Assembly: GCF_042662685.1 (NCBI RefSeq)
Contig: NZ_JBHSYO010000002.1
Coordinates: forward strand, 62,001 to 126,000
Direction: 5' to 3'
From: Pseudobowmanella zhangzhouensis
Lineage (GTDB): Bacteria > Pseudomonadota > Gammaproteobacteria > Enterobacterales > Alteromonadaceae
DNA length: 64,000 nucleotides
Both the position numbers and the translations under genes were made by a program. Each line of letters starts with the position of its first letter. The stretch's first letter is position 1. The notes beneath the pieces are model-generated. The model was not told the DNA's origin. It was given only the letters and a program-made list of their open reading frames with translations, and did no database searches. Shown here piece by piece: positions 60,901 to 64,000 of this stretch.

Positions 60901-61776
60901 CTCACCACTTAAGAAGACCAGAATATCGCCATGCCCCAAACGGCTCAGTTCATTGACCGCACGGATAATGCCCTGAGTTTGATCCAGCGGCTGATTATCC
61001 TCATCCAGCGAGTCCTCCAGAGGGCGATAACGGATATCGACCGGATACGTACGCCCACTGACGCTAATCATTGGCGCGTCATTGAAATGCCGCGAGAAGC
61101 GTTCCGGATCGATGGTAGCCGAGGTAATGATCAGCTTTAAATCGGGACGTTTGGGTAATAGCTGTTTGAGGTAGCCAAGGATAAAGTCGATGTTCAGGCT
61201 GCGTTCGTGGGCTTCGTCGATAATCAGCGTATCGTACTGATTTAAAAAGCGATCCTGTTGAATCTCTGTCAACAGGATACCGTCAGTCATCAGTTTAATA
61301 TAACTGCTGTCGCTGACCTGATCAGAAAAACGCACCTTAAAACCGACCTTGTCACCCAGCTTGGTGCCCAACTCATCGGCAATACGGTTGGCGACCGAAC
61401 GCGCCGCCAGTCGCCGTGGCTGGGTATGACCAATTAAGCCTTTGACGCCGCGCCCCAGTTCGAGACAAATTTTTGGTAATTGGGTGGTTTTTCCCGAGCC
61501 GGTTTCGCCGGCGATAATAACTACCTGATGCTTTTCGATGGCCTGTTTGATTGCGTCGCGCTGCAGCGACACCGGCAGATCCGGATAGTCAATCTGCGGT
61601 AACTGGCTTCGGCGTTGCTCGACCTGCAAAGCAGACATGGCCATTTCATCAGCCAGCTGCTGGGCGTGCTCTGCATCAAATTTGCGGCTTAGCGCATTGA
61701 TTTTACGGCGAAAGTGCTGACGCTGGCTGCCTAATACCAGGTCTAGCTGGGAGAAAAGCGATTGAATACTCGGCAA
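57925..61776 (-). CDS. hrpA: ATP-dependent RNA helicase HrpA
   Basis: A 1283-residue DEAH-box helicase, the full length of E. coli HrpA. Motifs: Walker A GETGSGKTTQLPK (about 90-102), TQPRRLAARSVANR, DEAHERS, SATI, and the C-terminal motif VI QRAGRCGR. The helicase-associated HA2 and OB domains follow, then the long HrpA-specific C-terminal region (DUF3418). HrpA has been linked to mRNA processing and ribosome rescue from stalling. Single gene. Confidence 0.96.
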   Translation of the reverse strand: MPSIQSLFSQLDLVLGSQRQHFRRKINALSRKFDAEHAQQLADEMAMSALQVEQRRSQLPQIDYPDLPVSLQRDAIKQAIEKHQVVIIAGETGSGKTTQLPKICLELGRGVKGLIGHTQPRRLAARSVANRIADELGTKLGDKVGFKVRFSDQVSDSSYIKLMTDGILLTEIQQDRFLNQYDTLIIDEAHERSLNIDFILGYLKQLLPKRPDLKLIITSATIDPERFSRHFNDAPMISVSGRTYPVDIRYRPLEDSLDEDNQPLDQTQGIIRAVNELSRLGHGDILVFLSGEREIRDTADALAREKLRNTEIVPLYARLSAAEQQKIFSGHTGRRIVLATNVAETSLTVPGIKYVIDPGTARISRYSTRSKVQRLPIEAISQASANQRAGRCGRVSAGVCIRLYSEQDFLSRPEFTDPEILRTNLASVVLQMLALKFGNISDFPFIQPPDNRQITDAMRLLEEVQAIANDGSGKLTDIGRQIARLPVDPRYARMVVQAAKTDALAEVIVIVAGLSIQDPRERPQDKQQKADEIHKQFEDRDSDFVGLLKIWRAFREQQQALTNNQLKKWCQEHMLNYLRMREWQDIVSQLKKSIAELGFGINREEADFTRIHQAILSGLLSHIGCKDNDRHYLGARGSKFLVFPGSALSKGQAKWVMAAELVETSRLFARMAAKIQPEWLEPLAGHLIKRNYAEPFWSKKQGAVMGYETVTLYGLPIVTRRQINFERVDAILAREIFIREALINGQTKLDLEFLQHNRELVLQVEELEEKTRRRDLLVDEQVLMDFYLQNLPEHIASEASLRKWWQKAAKQSDTRVYFERELLLQRDTDQINRYSYPDSWQQGNVHLPLEYRFDPGSEDDGVSMRVPVALLNQLTPAGFDWLVPGMREELIVSLIKQLPKRLRRNFVPAPDYARACMQDLTPSELPFIDALAAKLAKMSGVKIDPAEWSAPPLHLQMNFKVLDEQGKVIAQGRDLLALQHQLSGRVQQTLRKVAKRSIEQQGLQSWSFDQLPQAFTEQKPGYEVKAFPALVDEGDSVAIKLFDQPQLASDAHKRGLLRLLRLQMPSPLKYLQEKLPNKAKLGLYFNPFGQVAALVDDCIDAAIVALLGEQLEQIRDKAAFNLALDKVRGEINDAVLKLAAQIEPGLTLAHQIKKKMKGNVPLNMINAHGDIQQQLDKLVYPGFVSDMGAGRVSDWFRYLKAIERRLEKLPLDPNRDRMAQLSVQKVHDAIEAARKQVPVGLAIPARIHDARWMLEELRVSLFAQNLGTAHAVSEKRILNYLHS

Positions 61777-61839
61777 GGGAAACGGCTCCTGTTTATCAGG
61801 CGCCGATCCTAGTGAATGCGTCGCGAGATTTCCAGCGTT

Positions 61840-62259
61840 TCACACTGCCTGTTTGTAACCGTCACGCAAATGCAAATCGATGGCACGCAATACATCGGCG
61901 CGGGAAATACAGCCGACCAGACGCCCCTCATCATCCACCACAGGGTACACTTTGGGCTTGGGTAACAGCATTTGTTCGGCCACATCCAGCACGGAACTGT
62001 AGGGTTTTACCGACAACACATCCGTGCGCATCACATCTTTGGCGCGGGCTGCCTGCTCGCGGTAATAACCGGACTCCAGCATCTGCTTCAGACAATCCTG
62101 TTCTGAGATAAAGCCCACCAGGCAATGGTGTTCATCTACCACTGGGGCACCAGGATTTCGTTGTGTGATGAGTCGTTCGACAACTTCCGCTACCGTCATA
62201 TTGTGTGTCAGTACTACCGGATGGCAATTCATAAAATCGGCCACTTTAAGAGACTGCAT
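61840..62259 (-). CDS. CBS-domain pair protein
   Basis: A 139-residue protein with two CBS domains: VADFMNCHPVVLTHNMTVAEVVERLITQRNPGAPVVDEHHCLVGFISEQD (about 5-55) and AKDVMRTDVLSVKPYSSVLDVAEQMLLPKPKVYPVVDDEGRLVGCISRADVLRAI (about 75-130). Such pairs usually bind adenosine nucleotides and regulate partner enzymes or channels. It is a stand-alone protein between hrpA and the Sua5-type gene; partner not visible. Confidence 0.9.
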   Translation of the reverse strand: MQSLKVADFMNCHPVVLTHNMTVAEVVERLITQRNPGAPVVDEHHCLVGFISEQDCLKQMLESGYYREQAARAKDVMRTDVLSVKPYSSVLDVAEQMLLPKPKVYPVVDDEGRLVGCISRADVLRAIDLHLRDGYKQAV

Positions 62260-62445
62260 GTCGTTTCCCCTGTTTTTCGTGATTATCGACCTAAAGATAG
62301 TCGCAAAACGTCAACGGGACGACCTGCAATAAAAAACAGCGTGAAATACTTCCATAAAAACGAACGATTAAAGATAAATTTTATATTTTCAATATATTGC
62401 GTTCTCGCCCATACTCGCGCGCTGTTTTAAATTGCCTGACCACTT

Positions 62446-63432
62446 ATGCCTTTGAGTTATACGACCCGCACACTGACATTACCCGATGACCTGTCTGACG
62501 TAGTCGACTTATTACAACAAGGTGAGTGTGTCGCGTTGCCCACAGAAACTGTGTTCGGGCTGGCTGCCGATGCCAGTAACCCGGATGCGGTGGCAAAAAT
62601 ATTCAGTGCCAAACAACGGCCAACCAATCATCCGTTGATCGTGCATATCAGCGATATTCATCAGGCAGAACGCTGGGTTACACAGGTGCCAGATGTTGCT
62701 TACCAACTGGCTGACGCCTTCTGGCCAGGGCCACTGTCGTTACTGATGCATAAACATCCGCACATCAACGCCAGCGTAACCGGTGGGTTAGATGGCATCG
62801 TACTGCGCGCCCCCAACCACCCGGACTTTCAGGCAATATTGCAAGCGAGCAAACTGGGACTGGCCGCCCCGTCGGCCAATTTGTACAAATCTATCAGCCC
62901 CACCAGCGCCAACCATGTATTAAAAACCCTCGGCGGTCGAATCGCGGCGGTAGTAGAGACAAATACCCCACCGGTATGCGGTATTGAATCGACCATTTTA
63001 GATATACGCTGTTTCCCGCCAAAGTTACTGCGCCCGGGCCCCATTAGTGCTGCGCAAATCAGCGCGTTACTTGGCGTGGATGTGGAAGTACCGCTTGCGC
63101 ATCAGCAGGTGGTGCCAGGCAATGTGACTAAACATTATCAACCACAAACACCGGCTCACCTGTGTGATGAGCAGGTAATCCATGCCAGAGTCACCAATCA
63201 GGTTACTGACCGCATTGCCTGGCTGGTGTATTCCAGTGAGGCGCAGACCCTGCTGGGTGATTACCCGGATGTGCGTGTCTTAAGTTCTGAGCCTGCAGAC
63301 TACGCCAGAGATTTATATCATGCATTACATGAGTTGGATGGATTAGGCTGCGCACAAATCATGATTGAAACGCCACCACAAGATAGCGCCTGGTTGGCAG
63401 TTAATGACAGATTACGCCGGGCGTGCGCCTGA
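62446..63432 (+). CDS. L-threonylcarbamoyladenylate synthase, Sua5 type
   Basis: A 328-residue enzyme for the first step of tRNA t6A37 modification. The N-terminal YrdC domain has ALPTETVFGLAADASNPDAVAKIFSAKQRPTNHPLIVHI and PGPLSLL, with the KxR region. A C-terminal Sua5 domain of about 110 residues (VPGNVTKHYQPQTP onwards) distinguishes it from the shorter TsaC. Single gene divergent from the CBS protein. Confidence 0.94.
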   Translation: MPLSYTTRTLTLPDDLSDVVDLLQQGECVALPTETVFGLAADASNPDAVAKIFSAKQRPTNHPLIVHISDIHQAERWVTQVPDVAYQLADAFWPGPLSLLMHKHPHINASVTGGLDGIVLRAPNHPDFQAILQASKLGLAAPSANLYKSISPTSANHVLKTLGGRIAAVVETNTPPVCGIESTILDIRCFPPKLLRPGPISAAQISALLGVDVEVPLAHQQVVPGNVTKHYQPQTPAHLCDEQVIHARVTNQVTDRIAWLVYSSEAQTLLGDYPDVRVLSSEPADYARDLYHALHELDGLGCAQIMIETPPQDSAWLAVNDRLRRACA

Positions 63433-63442
63433 TATCGGTCTT

Positions 63443-64000
63443 TTAAGAGCGGGCCGCGTCAATCAAGCGACGAATATGCTTAGGCAGCGCCTTACGCGCC
63501 AGCGTCACCGCATAAAAATGTTCAAATGCGCCGGGAATGCTCTGCAACACCTTGAGCTTACCCTGCGCGATTTCATCCCGTACTACCACTGCCGGTAACA
63601 CCGAATAGGCGCCACTGTCGCGTGCCAACAGTCGTAACATCGCCATATCATCGGTTTGCGCCTTAATAACCGGTTCATACTGGTGTCTGGCGCAAAGCAC
63701 GTTAAATGCGCTGCGGATCTCGCTGCCTTTTGCCGGTAGTACCCATGGCACATCTCCAAATCCATGCGGGAACGCGCCGCCACTGGTTGCAGTCGCAGGT
63801 GCGACTATTTCAATTGGCTGGCGGGATAACAATTCGCTACGCCACAAGGGTTCTTGCTGGCCGACTTCGACATTGTGATTGGTCAGGATCAGATCAAAAT
63901 GATGCTGATTCAGGCCTTCCAATAAGCCCTGCATATCGCGGCTTTGCAGGCTGAAGGTCACTTTATCCTGCTGCATCAATGGCAAAATAAAACTCTCGAT
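63443..64000 (-). CDS. LysR-family transcriptional regulator, substrate-binding domain (partial, N-terminus outside window)
   Basis: The frame is open to the right window edge, so the DNA-binding N-terminus is missing. The visible 185 or so residues form a LysR substrate-binding domain: LLEGLNQHHFDLILTNHNVEVGQQEPLWRSELLSRQPIEIVAP, GSEIRSAFNVLCARHQYEP and SVLPAVVVRDEIAQGKLKVL. The layout, including the DLIL and LPAVVVRDE blocks, resembles NhaR-type regulators, but assignment is uncertain. Confidence 0.8.
   Translation of the reverse strand: MESFILPLMQQDKVTFSLQSRDMQGLLEGLNQHHFDLILTNHNVEVGQQEPLWRSELLSRQPIEIVAPATATSGGAFPHGFGDVPWVLPAKGSEIRSAFNVLCARHQYEPVIKAQTDDMAMLRLLARDSGAYSVLPAVVVRDEIAQGKLKVLQSIPGAFEHFYAVTLARKALPKHIRRLIDAARS

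Noticed and set aside
57925..61776. Several long open frames opposite hrpA and other long genes
   Set aside because: Shadow frames of well-supported genes with no independent start signals or motifs.

Overview
The window looks like a chromosomal segment from a marine-type gammaproteobacterium of the order Alteromonadales, most likely Alteromonadaceae. That placement is inferred from gene content and order: dapA-bamC-purC, purM-purN facing a DUF2066-hda pair, two large FadE-type acyl-CoA dehydrogenases, dnaQ/rnhA, a TIGR03503-type protein, a large TonB receptor and a bacterial ACE (M2) peptidase. Nearly all of it is densely packed core genome, with many 1-17 nt overlaps between consecutive genes. 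No rRNA, CRISPR array, transposase or prophage was seen.

Layout. 1-6.5 kb: an AstE/ASPA-like hydrolase (cut by the window start) and a GCS2-type carboxylate-amine ligase, then a compact five-gene operon on the minus strand (response regulator, histidine kinase, EfeO-like cupredoxin, degenerate FTR1-like permease, outer-membrane protein). 6.5-10.6 kb: a small-protein gene, putP and proB, then zntB. 10.6-13.7 kb: fadE with a PsrA-like TetR regulator and a near-perfect operator palindrome. 13.8-18.9 kb: ACE-like lipoprotein peptidase, sixA, TonB-dependent receptor. 19.2-22.4 kb: three-gene envelope glycosylation operon (GT2, VTT/DedA-like, ArnT-like), the last gene interrupted by an assembly scar. 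22.5-28.6 kb: a TlpA / DUF4266 lipoprotein / DUF3570 / ApbE operon, then an Omp85-like barrel with an EptA-type phosphoethanolamine transferase. 28.6-46.5 kb: housekeeping genes (purC, bamC, dapA, bcp, perM-like, tusA-like, bepA-like protease, a second TlpA-like thioredoxin, arsC-like, hda, purMN, a second fadE preceded by a FadR-type operator, and a metallo-beta-lactamase-fold lipoprotein).

46.5-49.2 kb is the clear accessory island. Two AT-rich minus-strand genes, a UDG-superfamily protein and an OLD-family ATPase-TOPRIM nuclease, are each followed by a folded attC-type recombination site. The core-site heptamers bounding the OLD gene are exact inverted complements. This is an integron cassette pair without a visible integrase (a CALIN), and an anti-phage role for its cargo is plausible but inferred. 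49.5-64 kb returns to core genome: a protein of unknown function with an internal duplication, three tandem tRNA-Asp genes with an excellent promoter and terminator, a TIGR03503-type protein, dnaQ, rnhA, a quinone oxidoreductase, mscS, a YqaE/Pmp3 peptide, rlmI, a PilZ protein, hrpA, a CBS-domain protein, a Sua5-type enzyme and a LysR regulator cut by the window end.

How the genes fit together: much of the left half concerns the envelope (metal handling under two-component control, glycosylation and phosphoethanolamine modification of lipids, outer-membrane barrels, periplasmic thiol and flavin chemistry). The two fadE paralogues appear to be under different fatty-acid regulators. The cassette pair is the best candidate for recently acquired, possibly defensive function. 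The TlpA-DUF4266-DUF3570-ApbE operon and the FTR1-like operon are the best candidates for under-described core systems.
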